Source of the DNA: Paramecium sonneborni
Lineage: Eukaryota; Ciliophora; Oligohymenophorea; Peniculida; Parameciidae
DNA: 64,000 nt
Reading direction: 5' to 3'
Assembly: GCA_905182985.1 (NCBI GenBank)
Contig: CAJJDN010000162.1
Coordinates: 1 to 64,000 of the forward strand
The position numbers and the translations under genes are program-made. Positions within the stretch are counted from its first letter, which is position 1. Every line of letters starts with the position of its first letter. The notes under the pieces are model-generated. The model had not been told where the DNA came from. It searched no databases and worked only from the letters and a program-made list of their open reading frames with translations. Below are positions 49,807 through 62,043 of the stretch, piece by piece.

Positions 49807-51704
49807 GTAAAAAGAATAATAGTAATAAGAATAATCAATAAAATTATAACTATAATAATAACAATAAATAAAATAATTAATAAAACCTCCTCAGAATGAT
49901 TTGAGTAAGAAGAAAATGAATCCTATTTTAGAATCTATATTATATGAAGATCCACAGTAAGCAAATATTTTGAAATCTGAAATAAAATTCTAGGATTATA
50001 TAGTTTTAGACTATAATATACCAGGAGTTTAGGATTATATTTAGAAGTTTAATGATTAATTGAAATAGAGACAAATTTTTACTGATAATGAATTTCCTCC
50101 AAATGCAAATAGTTTAGGTTAAAAATTAACATAATTTTAATGGAAGAGATTGAAAGATATTTGGCCTACATATGAAGTTTTTGTGAAAGATGTAACTGAA
50201 TCTCGGTATGGTTTGGGAAAATGGATAAGTCCAAAAAATATATGTTAAGGACAATTAGGAGATTGTTATTTTTTATCAGTAATAAGTTCAATGGCATGTA
50301 GATGGTAATAGAAATATACAATTACAATAGGCCTGACTATTTACTAGACTTATTTTTAACTTAAACAAAAAATCCTTATGGTATGTATTCAATAAGACTT
50401 TGTATTGATGGTATTTGGAAAGCTATTATTCTTGATGATTTTATACCTACCAAAGATAATTAACCAGCATTTTCGTATAGTCCAACATAAGAGATCTGGG
50501 TTTTATTGATGGAAAAAGCTTGGGCCAAATCTTTTGGATCTTATTCAAATATTATATCTGGTGATTCATAAGAAGTAATTCGTAGTTTAACTGGAGGTCC
50601 TTCATGGAGTTTAAGGACTAATTAGCCAGATTTTAAGGAATAATTTTTTGGGAATGTATAAAGAAAATGTTTAATGACAACAGGTTCATTTTCTAAAATA
50701 AATATGTCAGAAATTATGGGTTTAATAGCTGATCATGCATATTCTATCTTAAAAATTAGAACAATTTAACATCCATAAAAAGGACAGGTAACATTGATTA
50801 AATTGAGAAATCCATGGGGTAAAAAAGAATGGAGAGGAGAATGGTCTGATGATAGTCCATCATGGACTAAAGAAATCAAATAATAATTAAGAGTCTCTGA
50901 AAAAGCTGACGATGGAATCTTTTATATGTCTTATGAAGATTTTATTAATTATTTTAATACAATCTATGTGGGATATTTCTAAAAAGATTATCTATATAAT
51001 TCTTAAACTATTGTAAGTAAATCTCATAAATCTATTTATTTCATTTTCAACATAGATTAAGTAGGTTAATATTACTTTACTACTCATTAAAAATCAGTGA
51101 GACATTTTAAAGAGAAATATTCAAATTATGAATATTCTTCTGTAAGAATGATACTTGCTTCTTAGACTAATTAAGGTTATATATGGAAATATGCAAAGTA
51201 AGAGAGGGATCAATAAGTATATATAGGCGAAACATTTGATAAAGGTCAGTACATTTTACAAGTTAAAGTAAAATGGTAATTTTGGGAAGAAGAAAAGTTT
51301 GTTATTAGCACTTATGGACCAAAAGTAATTAAATTAAAGTAGATCTAAAAAGATAAAACATTTATGAACCAAGTTCTTTTCAATTTAGCTAAGTAGAACA
51401 CTTAAAAAGAAGATATTAAATATCCAAATCTATAAATAACGACAGAGTTATCACTTAAATACGGGTATTCAATTAAATTTATCTTAGAGTTGGTTATGAA
51501 TATTATAAAAACATCGGAAATGATGTGATTTAACTTAAAAGCACATATTCTAAAATGATTGGTTTAAAATTAAGAAAGCCAGAAAGAGGAAATCAATATT
51601 AAATTACATTATTGCCCAATTCAGAACATCTGATTGCATATACTATTAGAGCATAAGGATATGAAACATAATAATCTAGGTCATATGTAATAATATCAAA
51701 ATGA
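48965..51704 (+). CDS. Calpain-like cysteine protease with EF-hand and polyglutamine region
   Basis: [17 protein letters not shown], then an EF-hand ([14 protein letters not shown], about residues 105-118), a basic linker, and a Gln-rich region (49620-49880) encoded mainly by TAA/TAG. The calpain core follows: Cys site [48 protein letters not shown], His site [10 protein letters not shown] and Asn site [15 protein letters not shown]; all three catalytic residues are present. Beta-sandwich (domain III-like) sequence completes the protein, ending SYVIISK-TGA. Introns 50305-50330 and 51465-51487 are verified. Calcium dependence is suggested by the EF-hand but unproven. Confidence 0.9.
49640..49880 (+). 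repeat. TAA/TAG trinucleotide repeat encoding polyglutamine
   Basis: A coding microsatellite dominated by TAA, with TAG and CAA; the purest run is about 49756-49806. In frame it encodes long Gln runs broken by IRLQLQ and EQ. Read with the standard code it would be nothing but stops, and in the other frames it would be Asn or Ile. Confidence 0.9.
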
Positions 51705-52384
51705 AAGAGTAATATATAATATATATATATAATTTAATTTTAAAAAAACTAACTAGATTGATTAAGAAAATAGTTATATTCTATACGATCTCTAAAATTC
51801 TACTATTTAATTTTTTAATTCAATATGATTAGTATCAAATGTTATTTCGTAAGGTTTTAATACAATACTTAAAATGAAAAATAAGTGTTTTAGCTATCAT
51901 TAAAAAAGCAAATACTTTTTTATTGTAACATTGATATAATTATCTTCTATATTATTTGTATTAAATACTTTTTAAATTACGATTAAGCCTTTTTTACAAA
52001 ACTAACTATAAATTATTGGTCTAAAACATAGAATTACTTTAATTGAAAGTATTTTTATATAACAAGTCTATTGAGAAAGGAGACTATAATGAATCAACAA
52101 GTAAATTAATAGATTTTGTAAATGCCTTAATTATAAATGGGTTTATAAAATTAAAATTGGATTGAATCATCAATTATACTCCTTAGAATAACATTACTAA
52201 AGTAAAAAGTAATGTTTAATTCTGTTTGTAGTATTAAGAAATAAGGATGATATTTTAGAGATAGATGGATAGTTTAAAGTTTTGAAATCTTATGTTGTAT
52301 TTAGTAAAGTAAACTAAAGGAAAGTAAAGATTATGAAAAAAATAAATGTATTTGTTATTACAATCTCTCATCAATAATATAAAT
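51705..52384. other. Spacer with possible small + strand gene
   Basis: Two coding-like stretches occur on the + strand: an open frame from ATG 51826 (MISIKCYFVRFQYN, with an Ile/Tyr/Phe-rich core) and KVFLYNKSIEKGDYNESTSKLIDFVNAL near 52049-52130, then LRNKDDILEIDGQFKVLKSYV near 52218-52280. I could not splice them into one product. It may be a small gene or a remnant upstream of the BRO1 gene. Confidence 0.3.
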
Positions 52385-54570
52385 ATGAACTTTGGTTTTA
52401 GATTCAAATAAAGTAAACCCATTAAATTTCCAAAAACTGAGGTAATTATAATTCATATTCTAAAAGAATTAATTACTAATACAAATTGGTTAATGTAGAT
52501 AAAAGATATCTGAATTTAATTGGCAAGATTGTAATAAAGGAGATGTAAATGCATGTCTTTAACTTGAAAATTTACTCACTCAATACATTCTTTTCTTAGA
52601 CTAGGTGATTGAAGAACAACCTAAAATCGATATATCATTCTAATGGAATGATTCTTATGAACCTGTAATCAGATAGAATATTTTAGAATAAATTTACTCA
52701 ATCCAAATAATGGCATTATGAATACTCCTGTTCTATGTATAATCTTGGTCTACTTTACTATCATTTGGGATAAAATATAACAAACCTCAAAGATGCTATT
52801 AATAAAAATCGAAATTCTTAATGGTGTTTTTAAAGACTGTCTGAAGTGATTGTCTTTGTCAATTCAAAAACTGTTCATTAACATTCAGATCTTTCTTATG
52901 TTCATATTCATATGCATAATTGTTATGTAATCATATTACTCTTACCATTAGGCCAATGCATTTGGATATAGGAAATTATATGAGCATTTTTAAAATAATA
53001 AGAATCCTGATGAATAATTGGAAGCTTTAGGATTATTGTAAGAGGCATCTAAATTATATGAATAAACAATTAGATGTTTAATGTAAACCAAATAATGTAA
53101 TAAGAAACCTATTCCACCAATCATTTATAATTAATTACTTGAATAATTTTCATCTGATTATGTCATCTCTTAAGTTATTTCTAATTTAGAATTAGCCAAA
53201 TTTATGGCATCTACTGCCAAAGAAGTTCCTAAAGAATAAAGGATGGGAAAAGCATTAACATATTTAAATAAAGCTGAACAATCTATTTCAGAATTCTTTA
53301 AGAATTTTAAAGAAAAAAAGGAATTTTTATAAATAAAATTATCATAGGTTTAAGCACTTAAAAAAGAGTATCTATATCTTAATGAAAATGCATATAAACA
53401 TCCATTGGCTAAAGAATATGAATTATTATAATTGCCTGTAAAATAAGATCTCATTAAACCTAAAGCACCTGATGTATTCAATATAGAAAATAAAAAATAA
53501 TTATAAGAATAATTTTTAATAGAAAGTTAATAATTAATCTAATAAATTAATTCTAGTAAGACTAAGGCTTAATAAAAATTAATAGATTTACAAAATAATT
53601 TTAATTCTATTTATAGATAATACAACATTCAATTTATGGTTGATTCTTTTTAAAATGCTGAATCTTTAAAATTAACTCCATCAATATAATAAAAGGTACA
53701 GTTCATAAAGGATAGAGGAGGATGGAAGGGATGTCAAAATTAAATTTAAAGGATCCATTCATTATAATAGGATTAAGGAAAGAGATTAATAAACATAAAA
53801 AATCAATTAGATTTATAATCAATGTAACGTGGACCTCCGAATCAAGGACATTGGTTATTATCACAATAGATAGAAAATTTTAGAAAAATGGTTGAAGGTA
53901 ATAAATGAAATTATTAATGAATAGATATATAAAAAAAGCTTTTAGAAGCTAGTTTAATTAATAGAACAACAGATGAATAGATAAAGAGTATTAAAGATCA
54001 ATTATTGTTTATTGAATAAAATAGTGATTAAATGTTAGTCAGTAAAATGTAGACATCTTTATAGGAATCTTAAAACTTTTATAGGAAGAATATTTAAACA
54101 TTAAAAAGGTTATCTATTATTGTTGAGAGTATAATGAATAAGATAGATTTAATAAAGATCTAATTAGCAAATTTAGAAAAATATATTGATGATTTTGGCT
54201 TTGGTTAGAGTGCAAACTAGGCAATTAATTAAAATACTCTATTGTAAGCAGCGAAGATAATTTAAATTAGGATGACAGAATATGATGCTATTGTATAAAT
54301 ATTATTAATTTAGTTTAATTCAATCAATCTAAGTGAACTTGAAAAGATTGCATCAGATTTAGAAGATAAATAATTATTCCTAGTGATAGCTAATTAGGGA
54401 GAATAAGATTTTGAAAATCAACTGAAGATGATTTAAGATGCATTTTACAACTTAGAGTATGCTCAATAATTTTATGAGTATGCTTCATAATCTTTAATTT
54501 TAGTTCCATTTCATAGTAGGTATCTTAATTGGCTAACTTAATTAACGAACTCACAAATAATAGTGATTGA
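52385..54570 (+). CDS. BRO1-domain protein (ALIX/PalA/Rim20-like)
   Basis: ESCRT-associated scaffold. ATG MNFGFRFKQSKPIKFPKTE, then a 25-nt intron (52442-52466). BRO1 features: DISFQWNDSYEP and, after an intron at about 52668-52689, QWHYEYSCSMYNLGLLYYHLG, then ANAFGYRKLYEHF, LELAKFMASTAKEVP, YKHPLAKEYELLQL and IKPKAPDVF. The C-terminal half is a long helical V-domain-like coiled coil (DRGGWKGCQNQIQRIH, QRGPPNQGHWLL). Further introns verified at 53898-53924 and 54478-54503; the last leads to QQVSQLANLINELTNN and TGA at 54570. No Pro-rich tail is present, unlike animal ALIX. Function in endosomal sorting is from the family. Confidence 0.82.
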
Positions 54571-54630
54571 ATTATAATAAAATAAATATAAATTAAATGT
54601 GATTTAATTATTTATTAAATTTATAATTTA

Positions 54631-55180
54631 TCATTCATTCAATTTAACTCTGTTGATATGTATTTCATCTTCTGCTTTTATTACTATTATATTCTTCTCA
54701 TCATATTTATTCCCTATTATCTTGATATTTAAAATTTATGCTTCCTATTATTTTATCTTATGTGGGTATTCATAATTAGATATTAAGATATTCATATGAA
54801 TTGCGAAGGTAATTAATTCTATTTCAAATAATTACTAATTTAGGGAAACTAAATTACATTTATAATATGTTGCTTCTCTTCTAAAAAGTTTCATCTTCTC
54901 TTTCTTCATCTTACCAATCAGAAAAGGTTCTTTTCTATTATCGACCACCATTAATTATTAGAGTTTAATTTTTATTAATAATTATAATCATCACTTTTTA
55001 CAATAATTCTCACTACTTAGCTCATCACACGTTATTCTCAATTCATAAATATTATCACTTTTATAGTTAGATCAATGTAATGAATATCAAGAATTTTATT
55101 AATTTATAGTCATTCCTTATTCAAATTCTACTCTGAATTAGTAGTAAAATCCAATGTCTGGAGATTTACACACACTATAT
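54631..55180 (-). CDS. Hypothetical protein, possibly C2/copine-like, exons unresolved
   Basis: The 3' exon is clear: open from ATG 54951 (MVVDNRKEPFLIGKMKKEK, REATYYKCNLVSLNQQLFEI, DEIHINRVKLNE-TGA). Upstream coding stretches in other frames (SPDIGFYYQFRVEFEQGM, and SDNIYELRITCDELSSENYC) are separated by unresolved joins. The pattern Y-E-L-R-I-x-C followed by an S-D pair resembles the start of a C2 domain as in copines, but it is weak. The gene converges on BRO1 with 60 bp between stops. Confidence 0.4.
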
Positions 55181-55550
55181 ACAAGAAACTGAATATTTTA
55201 AATATATTTCTTTCTTGTCTAATTATTTTATCTATTACAATATATTCTTAAAAGACAAAGATAAAGTATCAAGATTAGAGATACAAGCCTTATTTGCAAT
55301 CATTATATTCATTTATTTGATAATGACCAATTTGATGATCAAGTTCTGTTTTTCAGTCCATACCATATCCAAAATTTAGTATGTAATCGTAATGTTCTTC
55401 AGCTAAAGGATAAGGACAGTAACGAATTTTTGCTTTACAAATACTTGTATTACATTAAAATTTTTTGTGTATTTATTAATGTTATGAATGTTATGAATAT
55501 TAACATTTTGAATTAAATTAAAAAGATTTTAATTTTTTCTTTAAACAAAC
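55181..55550. promoter_or_regulatory. Upstream region of ribosomal protein eS4 gene
   Basis: Holds the 5' control region of eS4. A minus-strand coding-like stretch (KAKIRYCPYPLAEEHYDYI at about 55380-55440) is also present; with an 18-nt intron it could continue as GYELDHQIGHYQINEYND, so a small minus-strand exon or gene may be here. Confidence 0.35.
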
Positions 55551-56462
55551 ATGGTAAGAATAGTGATTACTATTATGTATAGGCAAGAGGACCCAAGAAA
55601 CATATGAAAAGAATCACAGCACCAAAGAGTTGGATGTTGTCAAAATTAGGAGGAAATTGGACAACAAGACCATCATAAGGACCCCATAAATTGAGAGAAT
55701 CAATTCCATTGTCTGTATTATTGCAACATAAATTGAAATACGCATTGTATGCAAGAGAAGTCTAAATGATTCTTGCTGATAAGGATGGTAATATAAAAGT
55801 TGATGGAAAAGTAAGATCTGACTTTGGATATCCAGTTGGTTTATAGGGTAATATAATATATAATTAATGAATCAGATGTAATTACAATAGATAAGACAAG
55901 AGAGAATTATAGAGTTTTGTATGATGTGTCAGGAAAATTCATATTAAAATCAATAAAACCAGAAGAGGCAAAATTCAAGTTAGTGAAAGTAACATAAAAG
56001 AAAGTAGGACCAAACAATGTTCCATACATTGTAACAAATGATGCAAGAACAATCAGATATCCAAATCCTGAGATTCATGTTAACGACACATTAAAAATAG
56101 ATTTAGAAAGTGGAAAAGTTGTTGATTTCTTAAAGGAAGAACCAGGTATATATGATGTATATGCTTAAATTAGGAAATTTATGTTACATTATTGGAGGTA
56201 ATAACATTGGAAGAGTGGGTCTCATTCAACATAGAGAAAGACATCTTGGATCTTTTGACATTGTTCATGTTAAAGTAAGAGATTGATTAAATATGTTTAG
56301 GATTCAAATGGTAAACATTTCTCTACAAGAATTAACAATATCTTTACAATTGGTAAAGGAAAGAAGTCTTTAATTTCACTACCAGATGATAATGGGTTGT
56401 ATTTGACTGCTCTTGAAAAGAAATAAGCCAGAGAACACCAAGAAGAAACAAAATAATAGTGA
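55551..56462 (+). CDS. RPS4: Small-subunit ribosomal protein eS4 (RPS4)
   Basis: The ATG is alone in exon 1: a 29-nt intron (55554-55582) follows it directly, then [19 protein letters not shown]. Further introns: 55848-55875, 56146-56173, 56275-56300, all restoring the frame. Diagnostic eS4 sequence: [70 protein letters not shown] and [15 protein letters not shown]. Ends ETKQQ-TGA. Component of the 40S subunit. Protein is complete, about 266 aa, the usual length. Confidence 0.96.
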
Positions 56463-56511
56463 TAATTCTAAAGTATAGTACATGTTTACATCAAATATTA
56501 AATAATGTAAA

Positions 56512-56844
56512 TCATTAAATTACACAACACACTGCTCTTTTTTGTTTTTAACTACTCTCTACTTGCAGTTTTTCAAATTAGAATAAATCGAATTAGAATA
56601 GATCATAAACTCTTTGTTGTTTTGTAACTCTATCTCTAAATGAGACTTATTGCTCTCGTCTCTTTTTATCAATGATATTTCCGAACCTATCATAACGAAC
56701 TTTTAGAGGAACTTTTAGATGTGCATCATTTAAAAACCTAATTGATTTACTGCTATTATAAGACAGTCCATCATCTGGACTAGATGGTATTTGTTGTATT
56801 AATATTTCAGATTAAGGTTTTGGAGCAACTAATCCTTGTTTCAT
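56512..56844 (-). CDS. Small charged hypothetical protein, 110 aa
   Basis: Uninterrupted frame MKQGLVAPKPQSEIL to RAVCCVIQ-TGA. Contains SSPDDGLSYNSSKSIRF and a basic core VPLKVRYDRFGNIIDKKRRE. Composition and codon use look genuine. No family recognised; the RxxR/DRFGN core may bind a partner, unknown. It converges on eS4 with 49 bp between stops. Confidence 0.65.
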
Positions 56845-57047
56845 ATTTAATTAAATAAAAAATCACATATCAAAGACATCAATGTATTATGATGTGATTA
56901 TGATCACACTTATTATTATATATTTATAATGCACTATATTATAATATTACAAAATGATTATACATGTATTTAAATATTTAATCCATTAATATTAGATTGA
57001 TTTATATATATATTTATTTATTATTGTACATCGTTTGATAATGCAAA

Positions 57048-57540
57048 TCATCTCTTTTATGCCTTAGTTGCAGCAATTTCGTTTCTTCTTCTTACAGCAT
57101 TTGCTCTATTTAAATTGACTAATTTTCTAAGAGCAGCTTTCTACAATCCAAGTCTTCTTGTTCCAAATCTCTTTCTAATTACCTAGAATTCATAAGACAA
57201 GATACTCTTGATGCTGTATGAATACCATGTTTAACACTTAAAGTTGAAGCATAAACAGATTGGGTATTTTTGTTCTTTCTGTCAGCTTATTAGAATTTTG
57301 TACTCTTTCTTGTAACTAAATTTACATTATTAATTTAGTTAGTCTTTGCTTATGTTGGTACTACACCAATAGCATTATTTGTAATGAATCCTTTTTAATT
57401 TTTATAGCTTTATTACCTGTACTGCTATATGTTTATACACCTGTGTTATTGAATGGATCAGTTGACAATCTCAATCCATTTCTCTTTACCAAAAAAGCAT
57501 TGTTACCCTTAACTACTTCCCAAAGCACTTATTAAGACAT
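57048..57540 (-). CDS. RPL28: Large-subunit ribosomal protein eL28 (RPL28)
   Basis: [22 protein letters not shown] at the start matches the eL28 N terminus (W-x-V-V-x-N, F-L-x-K-R-N), followed by [14 protein letters not shown]. Introns at 57391-57416 and 57183-57205 join to [30 protein letters not shown] and [20 protein letters not shown]. Ends IAATKAQKR-TGA, about 147 aa, normal for the family. It is a 60S protein; the second ribosomal protein within 2 kb of eS4. Confidence 0.9.
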
Positions 57541-57585
57541 TAATTTAAAATAGATATTAATTTTTTTTTTAAAAATTTAAGTAAT

Positions 57586-58055
57586 TCATTAATGTTAACC
57601 ATCACTACTAAATATGTTCTTAGCATGTGCCATTGCATTTTCAGGATGTAATGCATCTTTGCATTCTTTCTCTGCCAAAATGCATATTACTATTGTACCC
57701 AACTAAACATTATTTATTTCATTTCTACTTTTAGGATAAAGTTGATAACGGACAACACCAATACAAATGTTTAAATTCCATCAGCCCAATTATGACTAAA
57801 AGTTGATGAATTCCAAAATGGACCCCAATAAACAAGCCAAACGAAATCAATAATCCATGAATAAACAAATAGATAAATTAATCTAATCTTTTGTGATACC
57901 TAGATTCACATGAATGATTGACTTACAGGTCTGTCAATATCCCAAAGCAAATATGCAAACGCAAATAGTGGTAAATTATAGTCTGGTCTTGCATAACAGG
58001 TGAAGCAAGATATAAATGCAATAGCAAGAAACAATTTCTTAGGCCACTCTTACAT
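57586..58055 (-). CDS. Small four-TM membrane protein, about 137 aa
   Basis: MQEWPKKLFLAIAFISC starts TM1; then LPLFAFAYLLWDIDRP, an intron (GTAAGT...ATCTAG, 27 nt) to KIRLIYLFVYSWIIDFVWLVY, and after NWADGI the segment FVLVLSVINFILK joined by a 26-nt intron to LGTIVICILAEKEC. C terminus ALHPENAMAHAKNIF ends GQHQ-TGA. The four-helix layout and IDFVWLVY/D-x-V pattern slightly resemble AGTRAP-like proteins; not certain. Stop is 46 bp from the eL28 start on the same strand. Confidence 0.72.
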
Positions 58056-58955
58056 TTCAAAAATTATATAAATAATTATTCATTATCAATAATTTGTTAA
58101 GAGTATAAAAATAAATAATTAATATAATCTATTATTTATAAAGACATATAGAAAACTAACATCACAACTGACAGTATATAATTATATATTAGTCTATAAA
58201 ATAACAACACTTTTATAGTATATTAGGGTGGGTATATGTACAATATTTAGTAAGATTAGATTCACTTTCACATTAAGATTTAGTAGTAAAAAAATCAAAT
58301 AAATCTCCTGCGAATACTATAATGTTTAAATTATAAAAGCACAGTAACTTAAAATTTTCATAGATTATGGATTAACATAGGAAAAAAAAGAACTTATGGA
58401 GATTACAAATATTAGAATTTAATAAACTGGAAATATTTTGAAAGTATTTGATATACATGATACAATTCAGAAGATGATTTTTATTAGTCTGAATGGTATC
58501 AAACATTAAAAGGTTGTTTTAAAACTAATAACTAGAAAAAATATACTATGAAAGGAAATGCAATAAAGGAGAAGGAGTTTATAAAGTCTTAATAATTATA
58601 ATACTTAAAATAAAAAAATTATGAATCCTTCTTTAAAATAAGATCATTTTATTTGATCATTATTGATTTTTGAATTTTGGTGAAAATCTTGATCCTTTGA
58701 TCAAGATTTAAATGAACTAATTTTTTATTTAAATAAAAGCACATTCATAAACATTTATGTCTGGTCTACAAATTATGATTAAATTTAAATCAACAATTTT
58801 GAATATTTTAATTAAAACAAATAATTATTTTTAGTTTCAAATATATTTTTAATATGATTTAATAATTTTATATGGTCTTTAATCTTAGTTAATTATAAAT
58901 TTGATAAACTTTAATTTTTTTGGCTATTGGATTTGATTACATTTAACTTTATAAC
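58056..58955. other. AT-rich region with small coding-like fragment
   Basis: A frame from ATG 58396 (MEITNIRIQQTGNILK) to 58551 and an overlapping one (EWYQTLKGCFKTNNQKKYTM, KEKEFIKSQQLQYLKQ) up to about 58675 look like pieces of a decayed or very small + strand gene; I could not build a product. The rest is featureless A/T. Confidence 0.3.
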
Positions 58956-59486
58956 TCAAAAATCAAATATAAATAATATTTTATCCTTATATTTTTCATT
59001 TGCCTCTCCTGATTAAGACTATATTTTCGAAATCTATAATATTTCTTTTAGGATTTTATAATTGCATTTATAATAAACTTTTTTCTTTGTAGGGTTTAGC
59101 TTTAATTCTAACAAATTTTTTTAATCATTTAAGAGAAAAAAGCAAAATTATAGTTCATTTTGACTTCTGAGATTTATTACTTTTTTTTCTTCGCTTGTTT
59201 TAGTTTAATCTCTTTAATTATTATTTAATACTGTTTTTTTTAATGCTTCTATCCCATAATTAATACAAATTTTTTGACCTTGTTGGAAAATCTAAACAAA
59301 AATTTTTATTTATTAAATTGATTTTGATTTATTTTTATAAGCATTTTTGCCTTAATAATCCTTTAATCGCTTACTTGACTACTTAATATTCCAAACTTTT
59401 GCTCTCCATCATTTTTTTTACAAAAAAGCTAATTTTATTAAATCTGTTAATTTATCCATTAATTTAGAGGATATATCTACTATCAT
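58956..59486 (-). CDS. Hypothetical protein, about 170 aa
   Basis: ATG at 59486 (MIVDISSKLMDKLTDLIK) directly after an in-frame TGA. An 18-nt intron (59404-59421) joins LIKLAFL to AKVWNIKQSSKRLKDY. Then GQKICINYGIEALKKTVLNN, EEKKVINLRSQNELQF, LLELKLNPTKKKVYYK and a tail DKILFIFDF-TGA. The alternation of charged and hydrophobic residues is that of a folded protein. No family recognised. Divergent from the HSP70 gene with 244 bp between starts. Confidence 0.6.
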
Positions 59487-59646
59487 TCATACAAACTTTT
59501 ATGATTTCTATATCTCATATTCTTAACTTTTTCATTCTAAACTAATTAAATTTAAGCAAAAAGAATTAAAAATTATCTATTATAAACTTGTAAAAAATTT
59601 AATTTGCAATTTTATTTCCTAACTATTAAATGCTTATACATAAAAA

Positions 59647-60844
59647 TTTAGTTATAAAATTATTTCCATTAAATAAAAAGAATAAAAATAAATAATATTA
59701 CTTTTTTTTTAATATCGAAATAAATTTACTATGAAAGAACCAAGATCTTATACCGAGAAAAATAAAAGAGTTTAAATTGAATTTAATACCATTTAAGTCT
59801 TTTTAAACTTAATTTTGCTTCTCTATTTACATTATTTTACCAGATAAGAAAAATGTTAAAATTATGACTATGAATAATTCATAGAAAGTTTAATTACTAA
59901 TTAGACATTTAAGAATATATTCATTAAATAAATTAATGATATTTAAGAATCGTTTTGTTTAATTTAATTTGAGAATAATATTGAACAAATAAAATTATTA
60001 TTGAATAATTTAAAAAAGTCAGAAAGTTTTGCTAATGACGAACATTAAAACAATAATTAAATTAATATTCCATATAATGATAAATTAATCAATTAGAATA
60101 ATGAAAACCATTAATTTAAATAAATTAAAAATAATACAGATAAGAATGCATAATAGGAGAATCTTTTTAATAGTAAACTTAATTAACCTTTAGATCTAAA
60201 TTTAAATAATAAAGATTAATAAACAATATAAAATAAATAAAAAATTAAGGAAATAGAAACATATGAAGAAAATCAAGCAAAAATAAATTAATCAACTGAT
60301 TAAAAAAAATAAAGTTAATCTATAATTGGTATTGATTTAGGTATGAAATATTCAAGTGTTTGTATATATAGAAATGGTTAAGTTGAAATAATAAAAAATG
60401 AATATGGATCAATAAGAACACCTTCAATTGTTGCAATATCAAATGATGAGTTTTTAGTTGGAGAAGATGCTAAAAATTAAGCTATTTTAAATCCATAAAA
60501 CACATTTTAAAATGTTAAGAGAATAGTTGGAAAAAGGTAAATAATATAATTTATATAAAAATAGATATTCAGATCCTATGGTGCAATTACAAATGAAAAA
60601 TGTTTCATACGAAATTGTTAATAATACTAATAAACCTTATATTTAAGTTTCTGAATATTAAGGATAGAGTCCAAAGTAATTTAGTCCTGAATACATTCAA
60701 GCAAAAATTGTATCAAAATTGAAGAAAATAGCAGAAGATTATTTGGGATTTGAAGTTAAAAAGGCTGTTATTTCAGTTCCTGTTACTTTTAATGATGCTT
60801 AAAAATAAGCTACGAAAGATATTGGAACTATTGCAGATTTAGAT
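59647..60844. repeat. Assembly duplication C, first copy
   Basis: 1,198 bp repeated at 60846-62043 (offset 1,199) across the N at 60845. It covers the HSP70 promoter-proximal DNA and the 5' half of the gene. Confidence 0.95.
59731..60844 (+). CDS. Atypical HSP70, 5' part (first assembly piece)
   Basis: Same gene as 60930-63030: [17 protein letters not shown], intron at 60537-60564. Cut by the N at 60845 after the segment IGTIADLD. Confidence 0.85.
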
Positions 60845-60845
60845 N

Positions 60846-62043
60846 TTTAGTTATAAAATTATTTCCATTAAATAAAAAGAATAAAAATAAATAATATTAC
60901 TTTTTTTTTAATATCGAAATAAATTTACTATGAAAGAACCAAGATCTTATACCGAGAAAAATAAAAGAGTTTAAATTGAATTTAATACCATTTAAGTCTT
61001 TTTAAACTTAATTTTGCTTCTCTATTTACATTATTTTACCAGATAAGAAAAATGTTAAAATTATGACTATGAATAATTCATAGAAAGTTTAATTACTAAT
61101 TAGACATTTAAGAATATATTCATTAAATAAATTAATGATATTTAAGAATCGTTTTGTTTAATTTAATTTGAGAATAATATTGAACAAATAAAATTATTAT
61201 TGAATAATTTAAAAAAGTCAGAAAGTTTTGCTAATGACGAACATTAAAACAATAATTAAATTAATATTCCATATAATGATAAATTAATCAATTAGAATAA
61301 TGAAAACCATTAATTTAAATAAATTAAAAATAATACAGATAAGAATGCATAATAGGAGAATCTTTTTAATAGTAAACTTAATTAACCTTTAGATCTAAAT
61401 TTAAATAATAAAGATTAATAAACAATATAAAATAAATAAAAAATTAAGGAAATAGAAACATATGAAGAAAATCAAGCAAAAATAAATTAATCAACTGATT
61501 AAAAAAAATAAAGTTAATCTATAATTGGTATTGATTTAGGTATGAAATATTCAAGTGTTTGTATATATAGAAATGGTTAAGTTGAAATAATAAAAAATGA
61601 ATATGGATCAATAAGAACACCTTCAATTGTTGCAATATCAAATGATGAGTTTTTAGTTGGAGAAGATGCTAAAAATTAAGCTATTTTAAATCCATAAAAC
61701 ACATTTTAAAATGTTAAGAGAATAGTTGGAAAAAGGTAAATAATATAATTTATATAAAAATAGATATTCAGATCCTATGGTGCAATTACAAATGAAAAAT
61801 GTTTCATACGAAATTGTTAATAATACTAATAAACCTTATATTTAAGTTTCTGAATATTAAGGATAGAGTCCAAAGTAATTTAGTCCTGAATACATTCAAG
61901 CAAAAATTGTATCAAAATTGAAGAAAATAGCAGAAGATTATTTGGGATTTGAAGTTAAAAAGGCTGTTATTTCAGTTCCTGTTACTTTTAATGATGCTTA
62001 AAAATAAGCTACGAAAGATATTGGAACTATTGCAGATTTAGAT
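60846..62043. repeat. Assembly duplication C, second copy
   Basis: Repeat of 59647-60844 directly after the N; continues into the rest of the HSP70 gene. Confidence 0.95.

Noticed and set aside
14427..54570. ULK-like kinase, ATG4 and BRO1/ALIX as an autophagy/ESCRT gene cluster
   Set aside because: They are 18-38 kb apart with many unrelated genes between and on different strands; no clustering signal.
54571..54818. Extension of the BRO1 frame through 54818 with hydrophobic sequence
   Set aside because: A 26-nt intron at 54478-54503 gives a typical helical end and TGA at 54570; the extension is antisense to the gene at 54631-54951.
59170..59732. Long open + strand frame rich in Leu, Ile and Phe
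   Set aside because: The minus strand at the same place gives a spliced, charge-balanced protein with a proper start; with one stop codon, AT-rich antisense frames stay open by chance.
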